Assembly (NCBI GenBank): GCA_963978905.1
Contig: OZ022261.1
Span: 34,332,102 to 34,396,101 of the forward strand
Length of the DNA stretch: 64,000 bases
DNA from: Trichostrongylus colubriformis
Lineage: Eukaryota; Nematoda; Chromadorea; Rhabditida; Trichostrongylidae
Reading direction: 5' to 3'
Position numbers and translations under genes: made by a program. The notes beneath the pieces are model-generated. The model did not search any database, was not told the DNA's origin, and worked only from the letters and a program-made list of their open reading frames with translations. Shown piece by piece: positions 22,975 through 35,330 of this stretch (the first letter of the stretch is position 1; each line of letters begins with the position of its first letter).

Positions 22975-23400
22975 ACCTTCAGAAACTTCTGGCCTCAATC
23001 CATCTTCTCCCTATGTTTGGGACAGATTCGTAACCAATCAACAATTTTATGGTTTGAAACGGAACATCCCAGTGCACGCACCTCCAACGTGGACAGGGCT
23101 TAGCTTGGTCCATATGTGGTCTTTACTATTCGTCCCATGTTCTATCTCTCTCTCGAACTTGTCCCTATCTCCACTGGTCTTTCTCATGTAACGTCCAAGC
23201 TCCGATCACCACTTCAAATGCTCCGCCCATTGTGCCCATGCCCCTTTCATGACGTTCAGAAACTCATCGCTGACCTAAATCCATCTCCTTCCCACGATTG
23301 GGGCGCATCCAAACCCAATCAACAATTTTCTGGCTTAAAACGGAACATCCAGTGCACGCACGCCCACCGTGGGCGGAACTTACTTAGTTGGTCAATGTGT
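22975..23400. repeat. Two tandem units of a GTGGGCGG-type dispersed repeat
   Basis: Units at about 22975-23120 and 23250-23400 share AATCCATCT(TC)CTCCC, ACCAATCAACAATTTT.TGG and CGGAACATCC.AGTGCACGCAC. Further copies are at 62010-62175 and, more loosely, 61080, 61340 and 61870 (for example CCACCCACGATGGGCGGAGC). No coding content. Confidence 0.7.
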
Positions 23401-23921
23401 GATTTTTTCCCACACATGCTTGCTTTATGATAATTTCGTTGATAAGATTACAGAAATGAAAGTAGTGAAACGTAATGGATGCAAGAAAGAGTTTGTAATT
23501 GCTAATATTGTAAAGTGTACATACAAAAATAGGTCATTACCTATAAAAGCTATAAATATGGTATAACTAGCGATATTGAAACTGTTGAAACTAGTAGAAG
23601 CAACTCTAAAACAGGTTAAGTTGCCGGTTACTAGTTTTATACCCTCAACATTTATTTACCTTTAGTTTTTTTTAATTTCAGTTTGAGGTTTTGTTCGTGT
23701 ATCTTAGCTCTAATTGCGATCAAGATTTAAATTTGGCTCCATTACTATTGATTGAGTATCACATTCCTTCACTGGTCTTATTGTCCGCATTGTAAGATTA
23801 AGGTGATTCAGTTTTCAAATTTATTTTTCGAAAAATCATGAAACTTTCCACTTCTCCTTAGTGAACTTTTTTTTATTCCCATCCATCTCCTCTCCCCCCC
23901 CCCCCCCCCTTTATTTGCGTA

Positions 23922-24010
23922 GTGGTTACACGTTCTAGTGAATATCAATCCTATACACTGGAGAGCCTCAGGATTGATATTATCTTTGACTCGTATGATC
24001 AAGAGGCAGA
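23922..24010. repeat. Dispersed repeat TTCTAGTGAATATCAAT
   Basis: Homologous to 20182-20280: both run TTCTAGTGAATATCAAT, then a CTTCAGG/CTCAGGRTTGATATTATCTTTG block, then a GAAGAGGC/CAAGAGGC block and CTTCCTCCTTTT. At 20182 it directly follows the Penelope-like terminal repeat, so it may be that element's tail. Confidence 0.6.
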
Positions 24011-24859
24011 ACGAGTAAAAGCTTCCTCCTTTTTCTTTTTCTTCCAGTCTCCTCATCACCTTTCTTTCATCTCCATCTCTTTCACTTCCTCACTTTCTGA
24101 TGTACTGTTGGTACATTTCAGAAGGAAATTGCAGAGAAGTAGTTCAGTGCCTTCGCACCATTTTGCTTTTGCCCCATGGAACTTTTCAGCCAGGTTAGAA
24201 GGTTGAGCGCTACCTCAGAAACCGTGAGTTGGGCATAAAAAGAATTTCGTTGGAGTGGAAGTTTGCCTGTAGGGGTTATTTGGAGCGCTGATCACGGTTA
24301 TGACTCGGTTTTTGGCGTTGACGCTAACTAATGCAAGTGGCTTCGTTTCACCAAAATTCGTTTGCCACGCAGTTTGTCAAATACTGATCACAAACGTGAC
24401 ATTCCTTTTTGCCGCGAACGCCGTTTGGCTCCAAGATGGTGCCAGTCTTGTCAATTTGTGGCCATAGTGGTGCCGATGTAGCACGATTGGAAGGGAAGGG
24501 GGGAACGGGCGCAAGAGGAAAGGGGGGGGGGGGGTGGGGGTACACATTTTTTCGCTGTCATCTTTCACCTGATGCTATCCTACAAACATCAGCTCACACC
24601 TAGGCAAATGTTCCAGCCCAAGAATTAGTGAATAAGAGAAGATTCCCTTTCTCCTAAAGCTGCGTGCATACCCAACCGATTGGAATTTTTGGCGGATTGG
24701 AGATTCGCGATCCGAGGCTTTTGGTGATGCCACGTGCATAACACAACCAGTCAGTCTATCTGCATTTTGGCGAATATCTAGTATGACACACCGATCCTAA
24801 ATCGCGGATACAAGGACGCTCGCATTTTCTCAATCGACACGCATATTTTTCTTGGCATT

Positions 24860-24990
24860 ACCGTCGTCAGACTTGGCGATTTTGCGGCGTCGCACTCCCT
24901 CACGCAATACTGCTATTTCGAGATTCTACAGTGCCGCAGCATCGCGAGCGAAGTCGCCACACCACAGAATCGCGAAGTCTGACGGCGGTC
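24860..24990. repeat. Short foldback
   Basis: CCGTCGTCAGACTTGGCGAT at the left pairs with ATCGCGAAGTCTGACGGCGG at the right, with imperfect pairing inside. No coding content. Confidence 0.65.
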
Positions 24991-25150
24991 TAAGGCTTAG
25001 GCAGAATAGAGTCGCAGGTCGAGTGAAGTTCTGCTCCTTCTACTACGAAAGCACCGTCGTAATGACACTGAAAGACGCTAGCGCACCAAATGAATATTCA
25101 TCACGAGCGTCCAAATATTCTCCTTATTGAAGTTCACAGTGAACTTGGAG

Positions 25151-25325
25151 TACAGTCCATTTCAGAAAAACTGACTGGGCGTGTCCTACGGACTTGTACG
25201 AACGTGTATCAAACTCTCTCAATTCTCTCCCTCGCCACACACTCTCACTCTCGCCACGTACTCTCACCCTCGCCATTCACCCAAGTCCGTGGGACACGCC
25301 CATTCAGTTTTTTCGCAATGGACTA
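25151..25325. repeat. ACAGTCCATTTC MITE, copy 1
   Basis: Ends TACAGTCCATTTC and GCAATGGACTATA, with a GGGCGTG.CCTACGGACTTG stem and a CTCTCACTCTCGCCAC microsatellite in the loop. Same family as 45261-45430 and 63532-63668. Confidence 0.85.
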
Positions 25326-26165
25326 TAAAAGTTATTGCATCAGTTTGGTGCAGTTGCACCAAATTGGCGTCAACGTCAAACTGGAGGTCACTCGTGATCA
25401 GCGCCCAAAATATAAGCGAAGTTTCAGCAAGTTAAATGAAAAACTTCGTTTCACCAAGTTGGTGCCATCGCGCTAATTCAAAAACGGATGTGTATCCGTG
25501 AGTAGCAGCCCAACTAACTCTACGCACAAACTTCCAGCAAAAACCATTTTCGATCAACTCGCGGTCTGTGGGGTAGTGATAGTTAAATAGTGCCAGTATG
25601 CGACGTCACCACTCCATCAGTGGTACGTTTTCTGATCTTTCGATGAACTAATTAAGTTGTGCGTTGTGATACTTGTTGGGAGTTGATGATTATATCATTA
25701 TGTTAATGCCTGACAGTACGAACTTGCGAAGATAAGAGTGAATACGTACCTCAGCGTATTCGCTTGTACGACTGTCAACTCTGAACCGTGCCTGATCTCA
25801 GGTGTTATCCTTTGGCACCTCCGCTTACTAATAAGCTTTTGTCCCCTCATCATATCGTTACTTCATAGTGCGTGACAAGCGCACAGAACCAGGGGTGTAG
25901 ATTGGGACACACGCTTTGACCTGGGCCTGTGACTCTGTGAGAGCCTGTGGCCTTGCCCTGTGACTTAAAGACACCAGGAGGGGGTAATTTTAGCTTACTG
26001 TAGAACAGACGTAGTGTGTACGAGTTTGAGTGGCCGCCATTGCACAAACTCGCCAATTTGACGCCTTGGCATGGCCAAAAGAAGATGGTTCTACATATTA
26101 TAGATTTAGTTTTTCCTTTTAGTTTTTACTTTGTTCTTTCTTATATTGTTTCTAGATGTACTTAC

Positions 26166-26392
26166 GGGTCAAATAAAGTCGGGGGGAGGGGGGAGACGCA
26201 AAATTTTCACCCATGTCAAAGCTTCTTTCCCTTCCTAGGGTTAGGCTGAAGCAGATGAGGCCTATGCTTTGACGGAGGCTTTTTAATGTGGGAGGAGGGG
26301 ATATCAATTTTAGCCTAAGCCTAGTAAGGGAAAGGAGCTTCGACGTCGACGCAAAGTTGCGTCTCCCCCCCCCCCCCGACTTTATTTGACCC
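26166..26392. repeat. GGGTCAA MITE, copy 1
   Basis: Inverted ends GGGTCAAATAAAGTCGGGGG. The stem continues with GACGCAAA and CTTTCCCTTCCTAGG and their complements; the centre has ATGCTTTGAC. The right arm has a poly-C expansion. Second copy at 36817-37035. Confidence 0.85.
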
Positions 26393-27072
26393 TTCTGAGA
26401 TTTCCAGGTATAGAAATGCACAATTAAGAAGATCCATAAGTGAACAAGTAAAATATGTCACTAGAAAACAGTCTAAAGAGGAAAAAATTCAAAAATAAGG
26501 TTACATCAGGCCGAAGACAAGCTTTGAAATGAACGAAGCGTGGCTCGGCCATGGAAGCTTGCAGTTCGGACGGAAGCGCGCCCTGGGGGCAAATAGCGCC
26601 CTATGGCGCGTTTTTCAACGCCGGTTTCGTTACACATTGTATCTACCGAACCCATATGTTTGTTTTCAGACGCCATTGTTTTTGTAAACGTTATTCCGCC
26701 CTTGCCCCCCTCCCGGTGCCTTTAAATTTCTCGGACATTTGCTCATCTAAATCCTATCCTCCTTGAAAGTTTGTTCCATTGTTGTCTCTAGGGAAAACAG
26801 TTATAGAGAACGAGTTTAAGGATGTGCGCGGTCACCGCGTGACCCACTGGCCCTACTGACCGTGTGTCCCAACCGTCACCCGAACCAGTCGTCTACAGTA
26901 AACGTTTCATTTCAGGACGGACTATTTGCGGCAGCGCGCGCACGACCGTATTCGAAATGGGAGAAAAGCAGCTGGCTTTTGGGCCCGGCCAGAATAGTTA
27001 GTCTTCGCTTTCTTACTTATACCGTAGTTTTCATTTGTACTGCTTTTCCTGCAGTAAGTTCATTATAAAGTG

Positions 27073-30000
27073 ATGGATCTCATTCTGAGTGGTGTCCTTC
27101 GTAAACGTGCTGATACCACTCTAGCGATACATTTTTTGAAGGTAACAGGTGAAGGACAATAGTATTTTTTGCTTTTTTTAAGGTTTTACTTACGGTGAAC
27201 TGATCTACGCTGAAACACTTAGAGAAGCACAGGAGTCGTGGGAGCAGTTACTTGGCTGGGAGCAGTGTCATTCAGAAGAAATGAACATCGTGGTTAACAC
27301 TGTGCAAGAAATCGGCAAGTTTTTTCGGCGTCCATAATCGCAATTCAGCGAAAAATTATGTTGTCTTTTGTTGGGGAAAAACTCAGTTATTGAACTTCAG
27401 GTCTACTGAATGAACATCTCTTTCATATAAACGCCTGTTCAGGGCTCTAGAAATATGCAGCGAACGCAAAGATTGCTTGTGATTGGTGATTGGTTCATAT
27501 TATCCAGTCACATATAGCTTCGCATTCGGAACGATCCCCAATATTCAAAATCCTGAAATCTGAGGTTATACTCTACGAGCTGTCCGGAACGGCCCCGTAG
27601 TGGTAAAGAACCCGGGAAAACAGCATTCTCAAGTGGGAGTGAGCATGATCACGCATACAATCCAGCAATCCTGCGGATCGCAGATCGATACGCACCCAAT
27701 CTTTTGTCGAGCTGCAAAACGGTCGAATGGCATAGTCTCACGCTTGCATGTCACCTTGTTGCGTTAATTCGGAGTTAAGTCACCAATAATTAGTGATACA
27801 AGAGAACATAGTCAAAAATAACTATTCGCATACTTGTCGGCAGTCGGTTATTCACATACTTGTCGGCAGTCGGTTACTCGATGCATTTAGCTTCTTTTCC
27901 AGTTCCTTTAAAGAGTCGTTTTTCCGCCATTATTCTTTATTGTTGTGCTGTTGTACTTCGAATCCTCTCAATATTTCAACATCGATTTCATTCTTTGCAC
28001 CCTTGCTAATCATCTTTAAAGTCAGGTTGTGGTGGGGTGGACAAATGGTATTTTAGCTCTGTATCGCTCTGTCCACTCTCTTGTCAGTTTTTCTTTTCTC
28101 CATTTCTCCGCTTATATTTTTAAAATCTCTCTTGGAAATATCTGAATGTGTGAGAATATGAGACTCCAAAATATTTATTTCAAAAAACTCAAAAGACTGT
28201 AAAAGTCCCAAAAGTTTTCCAAAACAAGTTGCAATATTTCGGTGCGTAGCACCTTCCTCAGGCCTAAAAAGTGGCAGTAGTATTATTGTGTAATATACAA
28301 GGTATATTACAAACTCACGTTGTGCTGTTGTAGCGTTGAGTTTGTACAACGTACAGCACAACGTGAGTTTGTAATATACCTTGTATATTACACAATAATA
28401 CTACTGCCACTTTTTAGGCCTGAGGAAGATGCTACGCACCGAAATATTGCAACTTGTTTTGGAAAAATTTGGGACTTCTACAGTCTTTTAAGTTTTTTTT
28501 TGAAATAAATATTTTGGAGTCTCATATTCTCACACATTCAGATATTCATGAGGCTTCGCGACAGCACCATACTAAGATCTGTTGGAAATAGTTAACAACA
28601 TTGCATACGTTTTCGTCGTGGAAACAAGCTTGTCGATAATTTCCTTCTTTGAACAGATATTCGACTTATAATGACACGATTTCAAAGAAAAGAGCCTCAT
28701 ACTCACCTGAAAAAGACAATTTATCAGAGATTTCTAAAGTATTCACTTGTGATTCCCTCAGCACGAAAACCTTCAATATCAAACATTTAAAGAAGCGATC
28801 TTCTAGCTATGAGGCACAAACAAGGATTCGTCACCCCTGATCAGGTTGCCGAAGTGAATTCCTTGTGCAACTATATTAAAACTATGCACCTATTCAAGGA
28901 CGACGGCACTCCACGCTATAGTGCTGAGCAAATTGCTGGAGTTGATACGGATGCGAAGGTAGGCCTTTTTCTACGGTGTTGTTTATGAAACTATTCATCA
29001 TGCAAATTTCTTCTTTACTTAATTTCCGCAGTTTTAGCAAATGCGTTATTCTAGTGTGAATTTCGGCTTTCAGGATCTGTGCAGCGGTGTCGAGTACGGT
29101 CAGGACCTTCTCAACGGGCCGTGTGGTACGTGTGATATTAAAACAGATGAGCTCCCTAAATGACATACATATGACAGTCATCAGGCCTGAGCTTGGGCGT
29201 CGTGTTTAATGTCTACATCTCGTAGCTTCACATTCCAGCGTTTTGGCTCGGCCATCACTTGCTGTGGTGGGAGACTGTTGAATGTATTTTAAAAAATCTT
29301 AAAAAGAATCTGTTTATTATAATCTTTTATATTTTATATTTTATAAAGAGTTCTATGGAACAGTTTGATCGTTGTGAACGTCTATGGTGACGATCATATA
29401 CTTTCTTAAATGAATCACAAGCACAATGTTCAGTATAGAAGGCGTTTAACTGATATCACATCCACAATCTTATTGTTAGCATATAGTTCTTTCGAGCGAA
29501 GATCATTCAATGGCATCTGAAGGGAGAAACTCGCCTAGATCTCCTGGTAGGTGGCTTTCAATTCTCTCTTTCTCCATCAATGCTCCATTTTTGGAAGGTA
29601 GTTGTTACATTTCACATCTCGCTATTCAGCGATTTCGCATGCGAAGTGCAGAAGCAGGACAGGATGGCATGCGGTCCGTCTTTCAGCTTGTTTTTTTCTG
29701 TTACGTGCATGGCATTGACCTTCATTTCAGTTTATCCTACTTTTCTTCATATTTCGGCTTATGGCAACGTTGCAGCGAAGGAACGGTCGGTGTCCGGCTA
29801 TAGTCTGACTGCTCTGAACATGGAATCGCATGCTTGAAAATACTGTGATTTGTAATCTCCCTATGAAGATCTATCCTGCATTGCGAGCAGAGGTAGTATT
29901 CTAACGTTGTAACGTTGGTATCTGGTTTTATTTTGGCATGGTTGTTGAATGTTTATGCCTCTAACTTTCTGTCTAGACTTCTGTTTTTTGTTCTCCCTCC

Positions 30001-32330
30001 TTCTTCACTGGGCTCTCATGGATTCGTGGCAATCTGCATGTTTTGCAAAATAATTAGGTGTTAAAAAGTTTCACCAAAGCGGTTAGAGTGAAAATCCGAA
30101 AGCTGCTCAAAACTCGGAGATCTCGGTTGTATTTCGAAGTTTGACGTCGGCAAGCTTGATATACGCCGGTAATTCGGATCAGTTCAGCCTATTCCTCCTA
30201 TCCACCGGGGTGATCTTACCTGCTAGTTAGCTCACCTTACTAGCAGTCACATGCAGTGGGGAATGATTAAAACAAACTACTCTTCCCTCCCTCTACGTAC
30301 TCATCGTTTCAAGATATGACCGCCTTGTTCAGGCTGCACTAAGGAGAATGGATTGGACGGGTTTTTCACTCATCTTCCACTTTGAAGGGGTCTCATAATG
30401 GTAGGTAAGATTAACATCCTGAGGTCACCTTGTGGGTCTGGTTTAATATGTGTGAAAGTATTTAGCACGAGCGAATGTGCCGTCACTAAAATACAGCTAC
30501 AGAAATTCAGCAAGTCCGAAGTGCTCCGGGTTTTTCAGCTGTTCGAAACATCTGTGAGCTGTTCCAAATTTCAAATCAAGTTCTTGAGAGCCATGGCATA
30601 TTCCTACTATTCCATGTTTTAGTACATGTGCTGAGATTTTTTTTTCTTTTTCTTTACCGCTCACAGTTATTCTTATAAGTTTCGATGTTGTTATCAGGTT
30701 GTAAGGAAAGTTTTGACCGGTTTTGTAATCCATCCTCGGAACATCATAACTCGGCTCAGAGCGCATCTTTTCTCACAGAATAAGCACCATTAAATTCGCT
30801 ACACTCTTGGCAACATTGTGCATACCTACATATCTCAATTTGAATGGGGCTGAGGATTTATATTGCGCGAAATGAAATAGTCGAATCCGGGTTGCCATTC
30901 TTTTTTGAACAAACTGCTATTTCAGAAGCTGTCCAGATGTTTGGGAAAGTGGGGCTTAGTTAGCGCTAGTATGGTGAATATGATATACAAGTAAGGGCTT
31001 CAGCCTGCGACTGCTTTAATCACTGGAAGAGATTTATGGAAAATGCGCTTGGGTATGGCTGCTAGTGGTCACGCGGCACCCATTTTTAGGTCTTTTTTTT
31101 CAAATCGAAGCTACTTTAGGTGGTCAACTAGCTTTGTTGTTTGTTGAGGGCCAGTACTTGTGGATATCCCCTGCAAGTGTGGACGCTCATCGCTTTCTGA
31201 TGTTTTAGTTTAGCGATATGAATTGAAAATTCGAACAACTCGTTCTCATTTCTGCACTTCTGAAACCAGGGACAAGGTGTTCCATACAATGCTTCACCCC
31301 CTCCTCTTGCAGTATTCACATTTGTGGTTGCCTTTGCACGGGCTCGATTAAACAAGAACTCATGAAGTGAAGTCAACCAAAAAAGTGCCATTTTCGCAGT
31401 ACTTCACAATTTCTCTAATAATTCGAAAACCTTGTGGGGAAAGCATATATTCGGAGAGAGCAGCTTCATATCTATCTAAGGAGCAATTATGTAAGCTGGA
31501 TCATGTAAACGCGCTCTGATATTTGAATTTATCCTGTGAACGCAAAAAAAACTGGCCAGAACTTTCCTTACAACCCAATAGTTTTACTACTTTTTGCTCA
31601 TTTTCCGAATTTTTCGACCTTTTTGTGGATTCGATAATTTACAGGCTGGGCTGCATTTGAGATCACTAGAGCACCTATTCAAGTTCCCAATGCACCGAGG
31701 AAAATGAAGTACAAAGGTAAACTGTTTGCAAAATATACCTTCGTCCATACGTTTCTCATTCTGGTTGCATAAGACTGTAGTCTTACTCGGCGACACCTTT
31801 TATTTGTCACAGTATGTCACCGCACTTACATTAGTGACAACTTCACTTCAATTACCCTTTCTGTTGCTGGACATTACTCAGTTTTTTTTTATTAAATGTT
31901 CATGAGTCCTTGCTATTAATTGATTGCGATCAGCTACGGCTCAAACTCATCGCCGACGAAGTCATGGCGAAGGTTGTTTAGGATAGGCCAAGACTGAGAT
32001 ATGTAAGCATAACATTAATGTAGTCTCCCACCGCATGCAGACGTCTACCTTTCAGAATGATTACGTGCGTTCAGAAGTGGCTTGTTTCCTCTAAGGGTGC
32101 TTTCAAAAAAGGGATCTTCGACATGGGATGTGTTGGAATGTTTTCACAAGTGAAAACTCTATGCTTCTGCTGTTTTAGGAGACCAAGGTGGCGGCGATGA
32201 CTCTGTCGCGTCCCCGGATCCCAATTCAGTAGGCAACTATACCATAAACGAAGCCGGGTATTTCACGAGCCGGGCTGAACATGTCCGTGATAAAAGGTTC
32301 GTCAAGGCGAAGCGTCGTTTGTTCAACTAA
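27073..32330 (+). CDS. Conserved-looking protein of unknown function, six exons, 211 aa
   Basis: Exons: 27073-27148, 27183-27314, 28807-28958, 29074-29125, 31645-31716, 32179-32330 (stop TAA). Every join keeps phase (1, 1, 0, 1, 1), giving 212 codons in total. An acceptor TTTCCTGCAG ends at 27054, 18 bases before the ATG, and fits a trans-splice site. Intron 1 is 34 bp if the donor ACAG|GTGAAG is right; intron 2 would use a GC donor (ATCG|GCAAGT). The product is soluble, with no signal peptide or membrane segment. It starts MDLILSGVLRKRADTTLAIH, has a helical acidic middle (TLREAQESWEQLLGWEQC), a polar stretch around DQGGGDDSVASPDPNS, and a basic end (RFVKAKRRLFN). I do not recognise the family. 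ATTAAA at 32345-32350 is a possible polyadenylation signal. The very short first intron and the GC donor are the weakest parts of the model. Confidence 0.65.
28136..28548. repeat. GGCCTGAAGAAGGC-type foldback, copy 2
   Basis: Long inverted repeat with near-perfect arms: GAATGTGTGAGAATATGAGA, ACTCCAAAATATTTA and TAATATACAAGGTATATTAC with complements. It lies inside the second intron of the 211-aa protein gene. The arms are better preserved than in the copy at 21750-22076, so it is younger. Confidence 0.88.
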
Positions 32331-34180
32331 TTGCCATATGTTCAATTAAACTCGCCACTCGTCTTCAGTTTATCACCTCATTTGGAAAGTTTTATATAAT
32401 GACATTACCGAATGAGGTCACCGATTCTTCATGAAAGTATGTTTTACAAGTTTAAGTTGTTTTGTCCACCATTTTTGTTCCTCTGTGAAAGTCTAACTCT
32501 TCACTTACTTCTGCTACTTCATCACTTTATATTTCTCCCTCTTACTCTGAGGTGACCGTTTTACTCTTTATAGTTGTGAAGACTGTTTTACTACCTACTT
32601 AGAGCCTCTCCGAAAAGTTAAGTACTGCGTGTTCTGTTGATTAGAATTAACCTCTAAATCCACTATTTTTACATGGATTGATGGATTGTTTGATACCTTT
32701 GTTTTTTGCATGTGTTTCACAATTCACTACTGTTACAGGAATTGTTTTTGTTTGCCATTTGAGTATTTTATAGAGCTTACCAATCCTTGATTTAAAAATT
32801 GTTATGAAAATTTCTTAGAGTAGTTTAGGGGCTGTGGATCGAGTCTTCCGTCGCAGTCGCGGTGCGCGGAGCATTTGAGAAAACAGTGGGTAGAGAGGTG
32901 GTAGTTATTGGTGGGTTAACTCCTACTACCAGTTATCGGCAGTGGTTGCATGGCTTTAAGAGTATTCACCCAGATTTGGGGATACTTCTTGGAGCCATGG
33001 TTTAGAGAGGAATAATCATTATAATACAGCCAGGCGCTACTCGAAATTATTCTTAGATGACCGTTTTACTCTTTATAGTCGAATCAACTAGTAAATCCAA
33101 ATATTGGCGCTACGAAGCTACGCATTTTGATCATAAACGACAGTGATTCGATCCGTTTTCCCGTCTGTGACTTTCTCATTTTCTACTGCAGTATTAGTCT
33201 CGGTGGAAACCATCAGTTTTCAAAACATTGTTGTCAGATTTATTACAGAAGTTTTATTGATATTATAGAGTTATTAAGTAGTGCTGAATATGTAATTTCG
33301 TTGACCTTGCTTTGCAATTTGTTTCTAATGTGTAGGCGTTCAATGAAGATTGAATCATCATGTTTTCTCCCTTTCTCCAGTTGGACTGTTGAGTATCAGA
33401 GCGTCACGCTTTGCTGTAAATTTTGTAAATTTGACTGGCAAGATTGTATCGCTAGATATGCGAGGGATATGCTGCGTGAAAGTTATTTAACGATGAAAGT
33501 TGGTCAGTTCAGAGGCATGAACGCTGGTTTCTTTTTTTCTTAATTTTGTGGGTAGTCACAGTGAGGATGTTTTCTGTGCATCTGTGTTGAACCGTTCGCG
33601 CAGCAGCTAGTCCAGTGGACCATGATCACGTGCTTCATCGTTGCACATAAAGCCGATTCCTCCTTGAAGTTGCAGGCTCAACAAGGATCTTCTAACTTGT
33701 TAGACTGGGATTTGACGTGTTCACGTCGATTGCTGGATCGCAGAGGATGGCGACCAGTTCAATGTTGAAATTCGAGTTCGTGTCCTTGTGCTATCTACTG
33801 TCGTATCTGGCGACATTGGACGCATTCCATTCATCTCCTCACAAAGCCATGTGAAACTTTTACTTTTCATAAAGTGGGATCGGAGAATATTCGCTGATTC
33901 TGCTTCCGCTTGATGGACTATCCGCTTTATAATTTTCCTACGGCGTTTCCGGATGAATTTTACGAAGCTTCTCCATTCATATGGATTTCGCTTCTTCCAG
34001 AACTACCCAAGTTGGTTCAAGCGCCAGAGAATGATCGGTCCGGATAATTGCTCCCATGTTGTGTTCATGTTCTTCTCCCACATATCACGTTGCAGAAGGG
34101 TTTTATAAATAAGTTTTGCGAAAATCTATGAGAGTGGTTCATAGAATAGGCACTTATTTCTTTCAGCCTCTGACAAAGAA
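32331..34180. other. No gene supported
   Basis: AT-rich intergenic DNA. A frame of 138 codons at 33127-33543 has low-complexity hydrophobic composition and no recognisable motif or splice context; I do not call it. A 32-bp tandem duplication (ATGGTTCGGCCCTCACTGAG) lies just beyond, at 34290-34345. Confidence 0.4.
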
Positions 34181-34195
34181 GGTTTTCCGACTCGT

Positions 34196-35330
34196 GGCGC
34201 GCACCGTTTTTTGCATCGTATGGGGGAACGTGCATGAAACATATAATTGATGCCTAATTTTTACTGTGCGGTCTTACGAATGCCAAAAATGGTTCGGCCC
34301 TCACTGAGGCTGAGGGGTTGATGGTTCGGCCCTCACTGAGGCCAAATTTTTGCAAAATTGAATTTGCTATTTCTGGGTTCCTGAACATTTGACTATGAAG
34401 GTTAAGTGCAGCAATCGCCCTTTGAATTTCAGACTACCCACTACTGTCAGTTTTCAGCAAGTTTGACAATGCGATTTTTGGGCCTGTCAGCGCTCGTAGC
34501 ACACGAACGTGGCACTTTTGCACAAAACGGATTTGATATTCGTGCTCAAGAGGCCGAACTAGCTCCAGGCTGAGTTTCCAGCCTAATCGAAGTTTTGACG
34601 CAAATTCGAAAAATTGAGCTGGGCATTGGTATACCTTCGACTGCGCGTTCGACGAAGGAGACGACGGTATCACTTGTCAAAAAATCCTGACTGTTCCTTC
34701 TGCTTGATGCTTGCTGGGTGAAGTTATAGCGATAGGCATCCATGCTGTGCATATTCCATTGATTTCCATCGAGTTTATTGTGAGTTATTCCTTTCTACAA
34801 ATAGAAAGGGCACCATGTACCTATAATCATTAACTAACCACACGTTCTCGAAGGTGGGGTCAAAATTTGATTTGGCTGGAAATGTGTACCTAAGGGCAAT
34901 TTGACCCCCAGAACACGAATATGATGCTCACTCGGCACGAAAACGCGAATTTCGAGCGCTACGGCCCCCTTACGTATACAGAATGTCAGATCACCAAGTT
35001 TGCTGAAAACTCGTAATTAGAGTCAGTCTGACACGCTGTCAACGAAGATCATAGTCATTCGACATAAGGAGGCATACATGAAGATGAGGAGGTGTAAGCA
35101 AAAATAAGAATGCAAACCTTTGCCAACGACAGGATCCGAACCACAAGCCCATCCATATCATTGTTGCATTCCAATAAGTGAGTTATAGTCGCCCTTTTGA
35201 AAAAAAAATTCTTCACTCCTTTTTCGGCATTCGCAGGGCCGCTTAGCACAAATGGACGTAAGTTATATGTTTCATGCTTGTACCCCCATACGATGGAAAA
35301 CACCGTTTTCAAAAAGCGCGCCATGACTGG
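34196..35330. repeat. Diverged foldback element
   Basis: Arms at about 34196-34290 and 35225-35330 share ATCGTATGGGGG and GCATGAAACATATAA, then GCGAATGCC/ACGAATGCC at the inner side, in inverted orientation. The interior has the same AATTTGACCCCCAGAACACG text as the element at 5525-6558. Confidence 0.65.

Noticed and set aside
24409..24603. Gly-rich frame GARGKGGGGWG
   Set aside because: Produced by a poly-G tract, unlike the genuine Gly-rich gene, which has spliced repeats and a signal peptide.
29580..29837. Hydrophobic frame with FACEVQKQDRMACG in intron 4 of the 211-aa gene
   Set aside because: It looked like an exon, but direct joining of 29125 to 31645 is in phase, while inclusion needs a different donor. 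Not supported.
31931..31972. Exon-like stretch LRLKLIADEVMAK
   Set aside because: Donor GTTGTT is poor and the flanking exons join in phase without it.
33127..33543. 138-codon plus-strand frame
   Set aside because: No recognisable domain, AT-rich hydrophobic composition and no splice partners.
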